A DNA stretch of 64,000 nt from Flavivirga sp. 57AJ16 (GTDB lineage: Bacteria; Bacteroidota; Bacteroidia; Flavobacteriales; Flavobacteriaceae): positions 62,001 through 126,000 of the forward strand of contig NZ_JAQZAT010000001.1 in NCBI RefSeq assembly GCF_028736925.1. Reading direction: 5' to 3'. The notes beneath the pieces are model-generated. The model was not told the DNA's origin. It ran no database searches and saw nothing but the letters and a program-made list of their open reading frames with translations. Of this stretch, positions 7,671-16,769 are shown one piece after another. The translations under genes were made by a program, and so were the position numbers. The first letter of the stretch is position 1; each line of letters opens with the position of its first letter.

Positions 7671-8798
7671 TTACTCCCCACAAATCTCCCCCAAGAGCCA
7701 TAAATAATCTGCTCGGTTTTCGATAAAATCTTTTTCAGAAATGTCAATAATTTTCACATTAAAATCGGATTGTGATTTTAAGAACCCTAAATACCCCGCA
7801 TTGATTTTTTCTAAGTAGTCTTTTTCAATATCCTGTTCGTAATCACGACCTCTTTTTTTTATATTCTCTAGCAATCGCTCGGTATTTTGATATAAATAGA
7901 CATACAAATCGGGTTTTGCAATCTCCTTATACATTAAATAAAACAACTTTCTGTACAGCTTAAACTCATCTTCATGCAAGGTGATTTTCGAAAAAATAAG
8001 AGACTTAAACACATCGTAATCGCTCACAATAAAATCTTTAAACAGATCTAGTTGTGATAAATCGTCCGATATTTGTTGGTAGCGCTCCGCTAAAAAGGAC
8101 ATTTCTAGAGGAAAGGCATAGCGAGCAGCATCCTCGTAAAATTTAGGTAAAAAGGGATTATCTGCAAACCTTTCTAAAATAAGTTTCGCATTGTAGTCTT
8201 GTGCTATCTTGTTTGCTAAACTGGTTTTTCCTGCACCTATATTGCCTTCAACCGCCATGTAGTTATACTTTGAAAAATCAAAAGCCTTCCTTGGGTTTTT
8301 AAGCCAAATATTAACGGGTTCCAAAACACTTTCGTCTTCACATTCCGCTAACAAGACCGACACCTCTTTATGGAGTTTGGGATGCTTAACTTTAGGCGCG
8401 ATATCGTTAAGCGGTAGTAGTACAAACTTGCGTTTTTCCATTTCCGGATGCGGTATTCTAAGGGTTTTAGTCTCAATAACAGCTTCTTCAACAAAAACAA
8501 TATCCAAATCTATAACACGGGCTTCGTAATCTTTTGATCTTCTAACACGTCCTAAATCTGTTTCGATATTCAATAAAACATCCAGTAATTTTTGAGATTC
8601 CAAACAACTTTCCAAAACCAAACAAGTATTAAAAAAATCATCGCTTTCAAATCCAAAGGCAGGCGATTTATATACTTTAGAAATCTGTCTTATATTACCA
8701 GCCTTAGCATGTATTAAATCGACAGCATCTTGGAGGTTTTTAAATTTATCTCCCTTATTACTTCCTAAAGCGATATAAAAGGTTTGTGGTTTTATCAT
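7671..8798 (-). CDS. folK: HPPK (FolK) - deoxynucleoside kinase fusion
   Basis: This two-domain 375-residue protein has HPPK (residues 1 to about 160) at the N-terminus. HPPK transfers pyrophosphate from ATP to 6-hydroxymethyl-dihydropterin in folate synthesis. Its marks are YIALGSNKGDKFKNLQDAV, RVRRSKDYEARVIDLDIVF and RIPHPEMEKRKFVLLPL. The C-terminus is a deoxynucleoside kinase with P-loop VEGNIGAGKTSL near residue 187, ERFADNPFL, SDYDVFKS and the lid KKRGRDYEQDIE. It probably phosphorylates deoxyadenosine or another deoxynucleoside. To my knowledge such fusions occur in other Flavobacteriia, so the join is real and not a sequencing artefact. Start ATG at 8798 replaces a TTG four codons upstream. 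It is divergent from the queuosine-precursor transporter. Confidence 0.93.
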   Translation of the reverse strand: MIKPQTFYIALGSNKGDKFKNLQDAVDLIHAKAGNIRQISKVYKSPAFGFESDDFFNTCLVLESCLESQKLLDVLLNIETDLGRVRRSKDYEARVIDLDIVFVEEAVIETKTLRIPHPEMEKRKFVLLPLNDIAPKVKHPKLHKEVSVLLAECEDESVLEPVNIWLKNPRKAFDFSKYNYMAVEGNIGAGKTSLANKIAQDYNAKLILERFADNPFLPKFYEDAARYAFPLEMSFLAERYQQISDDLSQLDLFKDFIVSDYDVFKSLIFSKITLHEDEFKLYRKLFYLMYKEIAKPDLYVYLYQNTERLLENIKKRGRDYEQDIEKDYLEKINAGYLGFLKSQSDFNVKIIDISEKDFIENRADYLWLLGEICGE

Positions 8799-8872
8799 AA
8801 GTATTGGCAAAATAACTAAAACAATTTTTATTCGTTTATATTTACAAGACGTATTTATTCACAATTATTTAG

Positions 8873-9577
8873 ATGATATTAAAAGACAAACTTGCCGCCC
8901 AGCGTATTTATATACTTCTTGGGGCTTTATTTATAACATCGTTAGTGGTATCCAATCTCATTTTTCAGAAGTTTTTTTATTGGTACCCATTTAATGTTGA
9001 AATTTTTGGAAGCAAGCTTTTTGAGATCTCTGTTGGGATATTACCCTACCCCATTACTTTTTTAATTACCGATTTAATTAGTGAAATTTATGGTAAAAAG
9101 CGAGCCAACGATGTGGTCGTCACTGGTATTTTCGCTTCGCTTTTTTCACTTTTAATAATCCTGGTTGCAGACCGCGTCCCAGCAACTTCCTGGTCTTATG
9201 TTAAAGACGATATGTTTAAAACGGTCTTTGGTAATTCTATGATTGCTGTGTTTGCCAGTATGCTTACCTATTTATTTGCCCAGTTTGTAGATATTCAGAT
9301 TTATCATTTTTGGAAACGGCTCACTAAAGGAAAGCACCTTTGGCTACGGAATAACTTTTCTACATGGTTCTCACAATTTGTTGACACGTTTACAATTGTA
9401 ACTTTATTATGCGCATTCGGCATTATTGATTGGTCAAATTTTAAAGGTTTGTTAATTAGCGGTTTTTTATTTAAAGTTTTTGTTGCTGTTTGTGATACGC
9501 CATTTTTATATTTGGGCGTATATTTGTTCAGAAAACGTTTTAACCTAAAAGTAAACGAAGAAATTGATTTGCTCTAA
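8873..9577 (+). CDS. yhhQ: Queuosine precursor transporter (YhhQ / VUT family)
   Basis: This 234-residue inner-membrane protein has about six hydrophobic segments. Diagnostic features are the SNLIFQKF segment in the first helix, ILPYPITFLITDLISEIYGKK and the downstream RNNFSTWFSQFVDTFTIV. The family imports 7-cyano-7-deazaguanine or related queuosine precursors for tRNA modification. The leader is only about 60 nt from the divergent folK gene, and I see no preQ1 riboswitch in it. Confidence 0.92.
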   Translation: MILKDKLAAQRIYILLGALFITSLVVSNLIFQKFFYWYPFNVEIFGSKLFEISVGILPYPITFLITDLISEIYGKKRANDVVVTGIFASLFSLLIILVADRVPATSWSYVKDDMFKTVFGNSMIAVFASMLTYLFAQFVDIQIYHFWKRLTKGKHLWLRNNFSTWFSQFVDTFTIVTLLCAFGIIDWSNFKGLLISGFLFKVFVAVCDTPFLYLGVYLFRKRFNLKVNEEIDLL

Positions 9578-9974
9578 GATTTTATAAAAGTGAACCAAGA
9601 ACTCATTTAAAGTTTTTCAATGGGTTAAAACCTGCCTCGTCGGCAGGCAGGAATCACCCTTTTCCATTTATATTTCTCATTTAAAATAACGGTTAAAATA
9701 TAAACTATGATAATAATGTGTTTTTTTATACATAATTACGCAACCTATTTACCAATTTGCATCCTATAAAAAAGGCTTATGGAATTGTATTTAAAAAAGA
9801 CATTGGTTTTAACCATATTTTATGGTTCCAACGAAAAACCAACATTGAACAAAAAAGGCTATCATCTTTTTAACGTCATTTTTACGTATATTCAGAGCAC
9901 TGTTTTATATCATAATATAACGACCCTTTATACCTATTTTAATTAACAATTAGAAACAAAACAAAACCTACAAA
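9578..9974. other. Intergenic region with one palindromic repeat
   Basis: This 397-bp AT-rich gap contains the CCTGCC-type palindrome at 9631-9651 and a small AACCATATTTTATGGTT inverted repeat near 9810-9830. No open frame of interest was seen. The promoter of the AsmA-like gene should be here but I could not identify it. Confidence 0.5.
9631..9651. repeat. CCTGCC-type palindrome
   Basis: CCTGCC and GGCAGG arms with a TCGTCGGCA centre (21 bp) stand out as GC-rich in an AT-rich gap 50 bp downstream of the transporter gene. It might act as a weak hairpin terminator, but its dispersion elsewhere points to a repeat family. Confidence 0.7.
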
Positions 9975-12656
9975 ATGAAAAAAGCTTTAAAAATATTAGG
10001 CATTACTTTGCTTATCATACTAGTTCTTTTAATAGCCATCCCTTTTGCTTTTAAAGGACAAATTAAAGATATGGTCAAGCAACTTATTAATGAAAACCTG
10101 AATGCTCAAGTAGAATTTAGTGATGTAAGTTTAAGTTTTATAAAAAGCTTCCCTCAAGCCCATGTCTCTGTAAGCGACTTGGTTATAACCAATTTCGAAC
10201 CTTTTAAAGGTGAAACATTAGCAACCTCTAAGAACATTGCGCTTACCATGTCGATTAAAGAATTATTTAAAACAACGGGCGAAGATCCTATTGTTGTAAA
10301 TTCTATTACTATAGATGAAACCTTATTGACCCTTAAAACAGATAAGTTTGGTAACACCAATTTCGATATCGCCAAAAAAGACAAAGAGCCTGTTTCAACG
10401 GAAACGGAAACCAGTAGTTTTTCTTTTGATATTGAAAATTACAGTATCAACAATAGTGCTTTAGCATATATAGATGATGCCTCCAAAACCACCATTTACA
10501 TATCGGAACTTAATCATGAAGGCAAGGGCATCTTTTCTGCCGAAACTTCTGAACTGGATACGAAAACCGAAGCTAATATTAGTTTTACAATAGATAGTAG
10601 TGCCTATTTGAGCAACAACCCTATTAAACTGGATGCCATAATAGGATTAGATCTGGTTAATAGTAAATATACTTTTAAAGAAAATAAAGGTTATGTAAAT
10701 AAGTTGCCACTAGAGTTTCATGGTTATGTACAGCTATTAGAAGACAGTCAAGAGATCGACATTACTTTTAAAAATCCGGAAACGTCTTTTAAGAATTTCC
10801 TAGCATTAATACCTGAAACATATTCAAAAAACATTGAGGGAGTTGAAACTACTGGCGATTTTGAAGTTAAAGGCATTATTAAGGGTATAAGCTCAGAAAA
10901 AACCATTCCTAACTTAGATATTAGCATAACATCAAACGATGCTTCTTTTAAATACCCCGATTTGCCAAAACGTGTCGAAAACATTACTATAAATACGATT
11001 ATAAAAAACACTACTGGAAATGTAGATGACACGTATATTGATATAAAAACACTTGATTTTAGAATTGATAGTGATATTTTTAGATCATCTGCCTCTTTAA
11101 AAAACATGACGAAAAACATGTTGGTAAACGCCCATATTGATGGTATTTTAAATTTAGAAAACATTACCAAGGTATATCCTATTGAATTAGAAAACACTTT
11201 AAAAGGCACTCTAACAGGCACCTTAAATACTGTTTTCGATATGAAGGCCATTGAAACAAATGCTTATGAGCGCATAAAGAACAATGGCTCTGTAAGCATT
11301 ACTGATTTTGTATTCTCTTCGGATGATATTGTTGATCCTATTCACATTTCTGAAACAAATATGACTTTTAACCCTGGCACTGTATCACTCAACAGTTTTA
11401 AGGCCAGAACAGGCAGTAGTGATTTAAATGCTACAGGAACCATTAAAAATTTACTAGGTTTTTTATTAAGCGATAACACACTTCAAGGTTATTTTGATGT
11501 AAATTCCACTTTTTTTAAAGTAAGCGATTTTATGTCTGAAGAAGATAACGCAACAGTCGATAGCGATATCACTCAAGATACTGAATCATTGAAAATTCCT
11601 AAATTTTTAGATTGTACCGTGAATGCCAATGCTAAAACGGTACTTTACGATGATTTAAATTTAAAAGATGTAAAAGGCACGCTTATAATTAAAGACCAAC
11701 AAGCCACACTTAAAGATTTGACCTCTCATTTATTTGATGGTATTTTAGCTGTCTCTGGTGATGTTTCTACAAAAGGGGACACACCAACTTTTAATTTAAA
11801 TTTAGGTGTAGATAGCTTTGATATTGCCCAATCCTTTAAAAATTTAGAACTGTTAAGAAACTTAGCTCCTATTGCAAAGCTAATACAGGGGAAACTAAAT
11901 ACCAATATAAGTTTAGCGGGCGATTTGGATAACGAATTCTCTCCTAAACTAAATAGTATTTCCGGAAATGCCCTTGCCGAGTTAATAAATACAAAAATTG
12001 ACTCAAACAAAGGCGATTTATTAAATACATTAGAAAGCTCTTTAAGTTTTATAAATTTCGATAAATTAAACCTGAAAGATCTTAAAACAAAATTAGAATT
12101 TGCTAACGGAAAAGTGAGTGTAAAACCGTTTCAATTAAAATACGAAGATATTACTATTGATATATCCGGTTCCCACAGTTTTGATAAAAACCTGGATTAC
12201 AGTGCCGTTTTTAATGTCCCAGCTAAGTATTTAGGAAGCGATGTCAATCAATTAATTGGCAGAATTAATGATGAAGAAACAAAAAAGATAAGCATCCCTA
12301 TTACTGCAAATATTGGTGGCTCTTATACCCTACCATCTGTAAAAACAGATTTAACAAGTGGTGTTAAAGACCTAACGAAACAGCTTATCGAAATTGAAAA
12401 ACAAAAATTGCTCAATCAAGGTAAAGGCAAAGTAAAAGACTTAATTAGTGGTGTTATTGGGGGTAATAAAACCAAAACCGATTCTATAAAAAAAGAACAA
12501 AAAAAATCGGTTAAAGATGTTTTAGGTGATATTGTTGGCACCAATAAAAATCAGCAGACGGATTCTACTAAAACAACGACGACTAAAGATGCTGTAAAAA
12601 ATGTGCTTGGTGGCTTATTGGGTGGTAAGAAGAAAAAGACCGACACTATTAAATAA
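9975..12656 (+). CDS. AsmA-like envelope protein
   Basis: This 893-residue protein is anchored by an N-terminal membrane helix (LKILGITLLIILVLLIAIPF). The AsmA-type N-terminus continues MVKQLINENLNAQVEFSDVS and IKSFPQAHVSVSDLVI. The body is a long series of beta-rich repeats, as in AsmA/TamB/YhdP proteins thought to bridge the periplasm and move lipids to the outer membrane. An AsmA C-terminal region is visible (KTKLEFANGKVSVKPFQLKY, then GSHSFDKNLDYSAVFNVPAKY). The last 75 residues are low-complexity, with repeats such as VKDVLGDIVG and VKNVLGGLLGGKKKK. The exact substrate is unknown. It is a single-gene unit. Confidence 0.85.
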   Translation: MKKALKILGITLLIILVLLIAIPFAFKGQIKDMVKQLINENLNAQVEFSDVSLSFIKSFPQAHVSVSDLVITNFEPFKGETLATSKNIALTMSIKELFKTTGEDPIVVNSITIDETLLTLKTDKFGNTNFDIAKKDKEPVSTETETSSFSFDIENYSINNSALAYIDDASKTTIYISELNHEGKGIFSAETSELDTKTEANISFTIDSSAYLSNNPIKLDAIIGLDLVNSKYTFKENKGYVNKLPLEFHGYVQLLEDSQEIDITFKNPETSFKNFLALIPETYSKNIEGVETTGDFEVKGIIKGISSEKTIPNLDISITSNDASFKYPDLPKRVENITINTIIKNTTGNVDDTYIDIKTLDFRIDSDIFRSSASLKNMTKNMLVNAHIDGILNLENITKVYPIELENTLKGTLTGTLNTVFDMKAIETNAYERIKNNGSVSITDFVFSSDDIVDPIHISETNMTFNPGTVSLNSFKARTGSSDLNATGTIKNLLGFLLSDNTLQGYFDVNSTFFKVSDFMSEEDNATVDSDITQDTESLKIPKFLDCTVNANAKTVLYDDLNLKDVKGTLIIKDQQATLKDLTSHLFDGILAVSGDVSTKGDTPTFNLNLGVDSFDIAQSFKNLELLRNLAPIAKLIQGKLNTNISLAGDLDNEFSPKLNSISGNALAELINTKIDSNKGDLLNTLESSLSFINFDKLNLKDLKTKLEFANGKVSVKPFQLKYEDITIDISGSHSFDKNLDYSAVFNVPAKYLGSDVNQLIGRINDEETKKISIPITANIGGSYTLPSVKTDLTSGVKDLTKQLIEIEKQKLLNQGKGKVKDLISGVIGGNKTKTDSIKKEQKKSVKDVLGDIVGTNKNQQTDSTKTTTTKDAVKNVLGGLLGGKKKKTDTIK

Positions 12657-12725
12657 AACAATTTTCCACCTTATTTTATCAAAAAAAACCTTTTTTATTA
12701 GGATACCAATTTAAAAAAGTTATTA

Positions 12726-12760
12726 TTGTTAGCAAGCCATTCACTAATTCTATAAATTTG
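12726..12760 (+). promoter_or_regulatory. Candidate promoter of rpsU
   Basis: TAAATTTG (12753-12760) matches TAnnTTTG exactly and TTG (12726-12728) lies 24 nt upstream, slightly beyond the usual spacing. The leader would be about 75 nt. Confidence 0.4.
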
Positions 12761-12838
12761 CCAAAAAAGAAGTCAAGTGATGCTTAAGAAATAGTGTATT
12801 TAGGATAATCCTAAAGCGAACGAATTTAAAAACTATAT

Positions 12839-13033
12839 ATGTTAAAAATTATTATTAAAGATGGTGAAAACATTGAGAGAGCTTTAAAACGCTACAAAAG
12901 AAAACACAGGAACATTAAAGTTATGCAGAATTTGAGAGATGGTCAATTTTTCACCAAACCATCTGTTAAGAGACGTCGTGAAGTTCAAAAAGCCGCATAT
13001 ATTCAAAACTTAAGAGACCAAGAAGATATTTAG
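12839..13033 (+). CDS. rpsU: 30S ribosomal protein S21
   Basis: This 64-residue basic protein begins MLKIIIKDGENIERALKRYK, the standard S21 opening, and ends KRRREVQKAAYIQNLRDQ. S21 sits near the 3' end of 16S rRNA and aids initiation. Length is normal for Bacteroidetes. It has its own promoter candidate and a strong terminator 20 bp downstream, so it is a monocistronic unit. Confidence 0.96.
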   Translation: MLKIIIKDGENIERALKRYKRKHRNIKVMQNLRDGQFFTKPSVKRRREVQKAAYIQNLRDQEDI

Positions 13034-13054
13034 TATAAAATATACTAATTAGTA

Positions 13055-13097
13055 AAAAAGCTGCATTTATCACAAAAGATAAATGCAGCTTTTTTTA
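13055..13097 (+). terminator. Strong intrinsic terminator of rpsU
   Basis: Arms AAAAAGCTGCATTTATC (13055-13071) and GATAAATGCAGCTTTTT (13078 onward) give a stem of about 17 bp with a 6-nt loop, continuing into a T-run. It ends the rpsU transcript. Confidence 0.9.
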
Positions 13098-13133
13098 TTT
13101 TAAAATTTCAAGATACTATTTTTATTGGTCTAG

Positions 13134-13957
13134 ACTAATACCAATTTGAATATCCGTAATCATACATAATGATATTTTTGTCATTCTGAACGAAGTGAAC
13201 CTGCCTGCCAGCAGCTACGGTGTACCCACATCTTTTTTCAATATAAAGAACAAAAGCTTATTTCCTTTTTTACTTACTTTTAGCTCACTGATCTAATTTG
13301 ATAAATCGGAGTTCGTGAATCTTCGATTTTGCTCACTGATCTTATTTGATAAATAGGTGTTCGTGAATCTTCGATTTCTTTGCTCGTCCAAAGAAAAGTA
13401 ACAAAAGAAAAGACGCCCTTTCGAGAGGGATTTCTTCTCATGCTGCCGCCAGAGAAGAACTGGGCCCAAAACTTCGCGTCGCCCCACCGCCATGGCCAAC
13501 GCCAATGCTCTTGTTCCTCGAAGCTTTTTAGTCCTTCGCGCAGTCTGGTTCCTACGCTAAAATAGTCCACTGGACTATTTTTAAACGCTCGGTCCCCTTC
13601 CGAAAGGTCGGGGACAGCTCTATGGTATTTTTCCAACTGCTAGCAGAGAGACCTGAGTTCTCTATAAAAAGCGGTCTGCGAGGCTGGTAGGCAAACCTAT
13701 ACAGAAAGCAAGGGACATAGGGCGAGTTCTTTTTATCTGTGGCTGCGACAGAAGATCATGATTTGTGGGTGCACCGTAGCTGTCGGCAGACAGGGAATCT
13801 ATTGATAATCAATGAGATTCCTCGAGATCCCTCGTTGCCTCGGGATAACAAAATCAATATATTTTTAGGTCTATGGCATATTACGGTCAATCAATTTTAA
13901 AATGATAAAATCAGAATTCATTTATTTCTGTTATTTTATTTTTTAATTGGTATTAGT
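13134..13957. repeat. Composite GC-rich repeat element bounded by ACTAATACCAATT inverted repeats
   Basis: A perfect 13-bp inverted repeat (ACTAATACCAATT at 13134-13146, its complement at 13945-13957) encloses 824 bp. Inside, a second inverted repeat of about 30 bp (13200-13229 and 13765-13795, 26 of 30 matching) encloses a GC-rich core. The core has a 48-bp tandem duplication and several hairpins (AAAATAGTCCACTGGACTAT region near 13559; GTCCCC/GGGGAC near 13592-13615). Short open frames on both strands are not credible genes. Composition is clearly unlike the AT-rich surroundings. I read it as a non-autonomous mobile or structured-RNA repeat. No transposase is present. Confidence 0.7.
13283..13377. 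repeat. 48-bp tandem duplication
   Basis: Two adjacent copies (13283-13330 and 13331-13377) begin GCTCACTGATCT and end GTTCGTGAATCTTCGATTT, differing at a few bases. They lie inside the composite element at 13134-13957. Confidence 0.85.
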
Positions 13958-14126
13958 ACATTTATTAATTAGCATATTAGCAAAACTCTCGAAACCCTTC
14001 TCTTAGGAGCTTCTGAACTTACTCTAAAGATTTTTAGTGTAGACTTTTTTTTACATGACTAAAATCATATTTCAATAGAATTTTTCAGTATAACTTGCAC
14101 AATATTAATAATAATCTCTATACACT

Positions 14127-14714
14127 ATGTTAACTATTAAAATAAAAAATAATTTAAACTTTTTTGGCTTTATTGTATTATTTCTCCTAATGCCAAATGT
14201 ATTTCAAGCACAACAATTCAACCTTAATAATAAGGAATCTTCATTAACGGTTTTTGGGACTTCCAGTTTGCATGATTGGCATATTATAGCCGAAAATATG
14301 AGCGGGAAGATTCTTTTTAAAAACCTTGAAGCTGGAGAGGTGGATAAATGCGATTTCACAGTTAATGCAGAAAGTCTTAAAAGTGGAAAACGTTCAATGG
14401 ATAAAAACACTTTTAAAGCTTTAAATACAAGCGACTATAAAACAATCACATTTCAGCTCGAAGAAGTCAAGGACATTGTAAAAAAGGGGGCAGGTAAGTT
14501 TTTATTAAAATCTATTGGAAATCTAACGATCACGAATGTTAAAAAACTAATTCCTATAGAATTCCACATTGAAATTATAGAAGGAAAAATTACATTGTCG
14601 GGAGAAAAAAATATTAAAATGACCGATTTCAATATAGAGCCTCCAAAAGCCTTATTTGGTACCATAACTACTGGTAACGATATAACAATTAAATTTTCAA
14701 CCATATTCAAATAA
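14127..14714 (+). CDS. YceI-family periplasmic lipid-binding protein (first copy)
   Basis: This 195-residue protein has a signal peptide ending near FQAQQF. The mature part follows the YceI lipocalin-like pattern: LTVFGTSSLHDWHIIAENMS, VNAESLKSGKRSMDKNTFKA and a C-terminal KMTDFNIEPPKALFGTITTG followed by an amphipathic strand. YceI proteins bind isoprenoid-like lipids in the periplasm. It is followed after 24 bp by an outer-membrane barrel gene and then a second YceI gene, probably one operon. Confidence 0.88.
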   Translation: MLTIKIKNNLNFFGFIVLFLLMPNVFQAQQFNLNNKESSLTVFGTSSLHDWHIIAENMSGKILFKNLEAGEVDKCDFTVNAESLKSGKRSMDKNTFKALNTSDYKTITFQLEEVKDIVKKGAGKFLLKSIGNLTITNVKKLIPIEFHIEIIEGKITLSGEKNIKMTDFNIEPPKALFGTITTGNDITIKFSTIFK

Positions 14715-14738
14715 CTTAATATTTAAAACTAAAAAATC

Positions 14739-16007
14739 ATGAAATCAATCTTACAAAAATCAATAATATTAGGACTATTACTCGCAGGGTTCAGTATTCA
14801 TAGTCAAAACAGAAACTTAGATAATTTTAGACCGCAAGATCAAGACGGAACTGGTGTTTTCGAATCACAAAAAGATTCAGTATCAACTTTTAATGGCGTA
14901 AAAGTAAGAGTAGGTGGAGCTTCAACGCTTCAATTTCAAGCTTTAGATAACGAAAACTCTGGAGCTACTCCTATAAAAGAAATAGGAAGCAACTTTAACT
15001 TAGCGACTGCCAATTTAGATTTAGATGTGGCACTTTATGATGGTATTAGAATGCATTTAAGAACTTACTTATCTTCTAGACATCACCATGAAACTTATGT
15101 GAAAGGTGGATATTTTCAAATAGATAAATTAGACTTTATTAGTGAAGGATTTTTAGAGGACTTCATGAAATATGCTACCATTAAAATTGGCCATATGGAA
15201 AACAACTATGGTGATGCCCATTTTAGAAGAAGTGATAATGCTCAAACAATTTTCAATCCGTTTGTAGGAAACTTAATTATGGATTCATTTACAACTGAGG
15301 TTGGAGCTGAATTATTCTACCAATGTGATAGCGGATTTTTAGGAATGGTAGGATTCTCTAATGGTAAATTAAATCAAAACGTTAAGGATTCTAATGGTAC
15401 AACTGGAGGTGCCGCTTTCTTAGCAAAACTTGGTTATGATAAACAGATTACCGATGATTTTAGGTTCAGATTAACAGGGTCTTTATATAATACAGGATAT
15501 GCTCAAAGCGTTTATTTATATACAGCAGATAGATCTGGTTCTAGATATTATGATATTTTGCAAGATGAAACTGCTACTAGCGATAATTTTAGATCAGGAC
15601 GATTTGACCCAGATTTCAAAAACAAAATTACTGCGATTATGATTAATCCTTTCTTAAAATATGATGGTTTAGAACTTTTCGGAACTGTAGAGCTAACCTC
15701 TGGAAGAGCCTTAGCTGAAAGTGACAGAAGAAAGGCTACGCAGTATGCAGGTGAGGTTATATATAGATTTGGTAACACAGAAAATTTCTACTTGGGCGCT
15801 CGATATAATACCGTAAGTGCTGAATTGGCAAGTGGTGATGATATAAATATTGATAGATTTCAATTAGGAGCCGGTTGGTTTATGACAAAAAATATCTTAA
15901 TGAAAGCTGAATATGTAAGCCAAAAATATAAAGATTATCCTGCAGGAAATCTTCTAGAAGATGGTAAATTTAATGGTCTTACATTAGAAGCTGCAATTAG
16001 TTTCTAA
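14739..16007 (+). CDS. Outer-membrane beta-barrel (porin-like) protein
   Basis: This 422-residue protein has a signal peptide (cleavage after GFSIHSQ) and alternating amphipathic strands through the whole length, ending in an aromatic C-terminal strand (GLTLEAAISF). Features include FNGVKVRVGGASTLQFQAL, IKIGHMENNYGDAHFRRSDN and FLGMVGFSNGKL, typical of Bacteroidetes porin-like barrels of unassigned specificity. Lying between two YceI-like genes, it may act with them in moving a lipophilic molecule, which is inference. Confidence 0.78.
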   Translation: MKSILQKSIILGLLLAGFSIHSQNRNLDNFRPQDQDGTGVFESQKDSVSTFNGVKVRVGGASTLQFQALDNENSGATPIKEIGSNFNLATANLDLDVALYDGIRMHLRTYLSSRHHHETYVKGGYFQIDKLDFISEGFLEDFMKYATIKIGHMENNYGDAHFRRSDNAQTIFNPFVGNLIMDSFTTEVGAELFYQCDSGFLGMVGFSNGKLNQNVKDSNGTTGGAAFLAKLGYDKQITDDFRFRLTGSLYNTGYAQSVYLYTADRSGSRYYDILQDETATSDNFRSGRFDPDFKNKITAIMINPFLKYDGLELFGTVELTSGRALAESDRRKATQYAGEVIYRFGNTENFYLGARYNTVSAELASGDDINIDRFQLGAGWFMTKNILMKAEYVSQKYKDYPAGNLLEDGKFNGLTLEAAISF

Positions 16008-16024
16008 GTGATTAATTAAAATTA

Positions 16025-16103
16025 GAAGCAAATCTCTATGTAAAATGTGAAATGATTTAGAAAATTTTATCTTAGCATATAGTTAGAGATTTGTTTCTTT
16101 TTT
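16025..16103 (+). terminator. Probable terminator after the porin-like gene
   Basis: GAAGCAAATCTCTA (16025-16038) pairs with TAGAGATTTGTTTC (16084-16097), 14 bp with one G-T wobble, followed by six or more T. The loop is long (45 nt), so it may be a weak or partial terminator within the trio. Confidence 0.5.
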
Positions 16104-16144
16104 ACTTAAAAGAAACATACAACTTTTAACTAAACTTAAAAGTA

Positions 16145-16726
16145 ATGAAAAGAACTCTATTTCTTATTTCTGTTTTTATGGTGTTGGCATTTACAAATGG
16201 AGATGCTACTTTAAAAAGCACATCGGTTATTATATCCTCAGAAAGTTCATTATTAGTAAGAGGTACAACTAATGTTAATATTTTTACCTGTGAATTTAAT
16301 ATTAATAAATTCAAAAACCCTATCCAAGTTATTTACCATGTTGAAGGTAATAAAATAATATTTGATGAAACAGCTTTAATTTTGGATAACGATAGTTTTG
16401 ATTGTGGAGGAAAAGCTATAAATAACGATTTTCAAAAAATATTAAAATCAAATAAGTACCCACATATTTCGCTACTATTAAATGAAATTACTCATTTTGA
16501 CAACGAATTGGATGTTCGTGCTTCTATAGATATAGAAATTGCGGGAACTACAAAAAATCATAAAATTCCTGTAAAAATTAAAAAAAATAATGGCATGCTC
16601 ATAACTGGAGACTTAGTTGTTAGCTTAACCGATTATAATTTAGAAGCTCCAAAAAAGTTTTTTGGACTAATTTCCGTAAATGATGAAATTAAAATTTATT
16701 TTCAGTTAGCAGTTCGGGAAAATTAA
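16145..16726 (+). CDS. YceI-like periplasmic protein (second, divergent copy)
   Basis: This 193-residue protein has a signal peptide (ISVFMVLAFTNG). The mature part carries YceI-like features: SLLVRGTTNVNIFTCEFN, FDCGGKAINNDFQKILKSNK, ASIDIEIAGTTKNHKIPVKI and the closing VSLTDYNLEAPKKFFGLISV, parallel to KMTDFNIEPPKALFGTI of the first copy. It lies 137 bp after the barrel gene, with a possible internal terminator between, and completes the YceI - barrel - YceI arrangement. Confidence 0.8.
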   Translation: MKRTLFLISVFMVLAFTNGDATLKSTSVIISSESSLLVRGTTNVNIFTCEFNINKFKNPIQVIYHVEGNKIIFDETALILDNDSFDCGGKAINNDFQKILKSNKYPHISLLLNEITHFDNELDVRASIDIEIAGTTKNHKIPVKIKKNNGMLITGDLVVSLTDYNLEAPKKFFGLISVNDEIKIYFQLAVREN

Positions 16727-16769
16727 GTTTGCAAAATATCTACTGGCAAAGAGGTACCAAAACATAATC

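Noticed and set aside
8799-8872. preQ1 or THF riboswitch before yhhQ or folK
   Set aside because: Only about 70 bp separate the divergent genes, and I see no pseudoknot-forming or conserved riboswitch core.
13280-13636. 118-codon minus-strand frame with repeated SRTPIYQIRSVS
   Set aside because: It lies wholly in the GC-rich repeat and the repetition comes from the 48-bp duplication. No start context or protein-like composition; overlapping frames in other phases are equally open.
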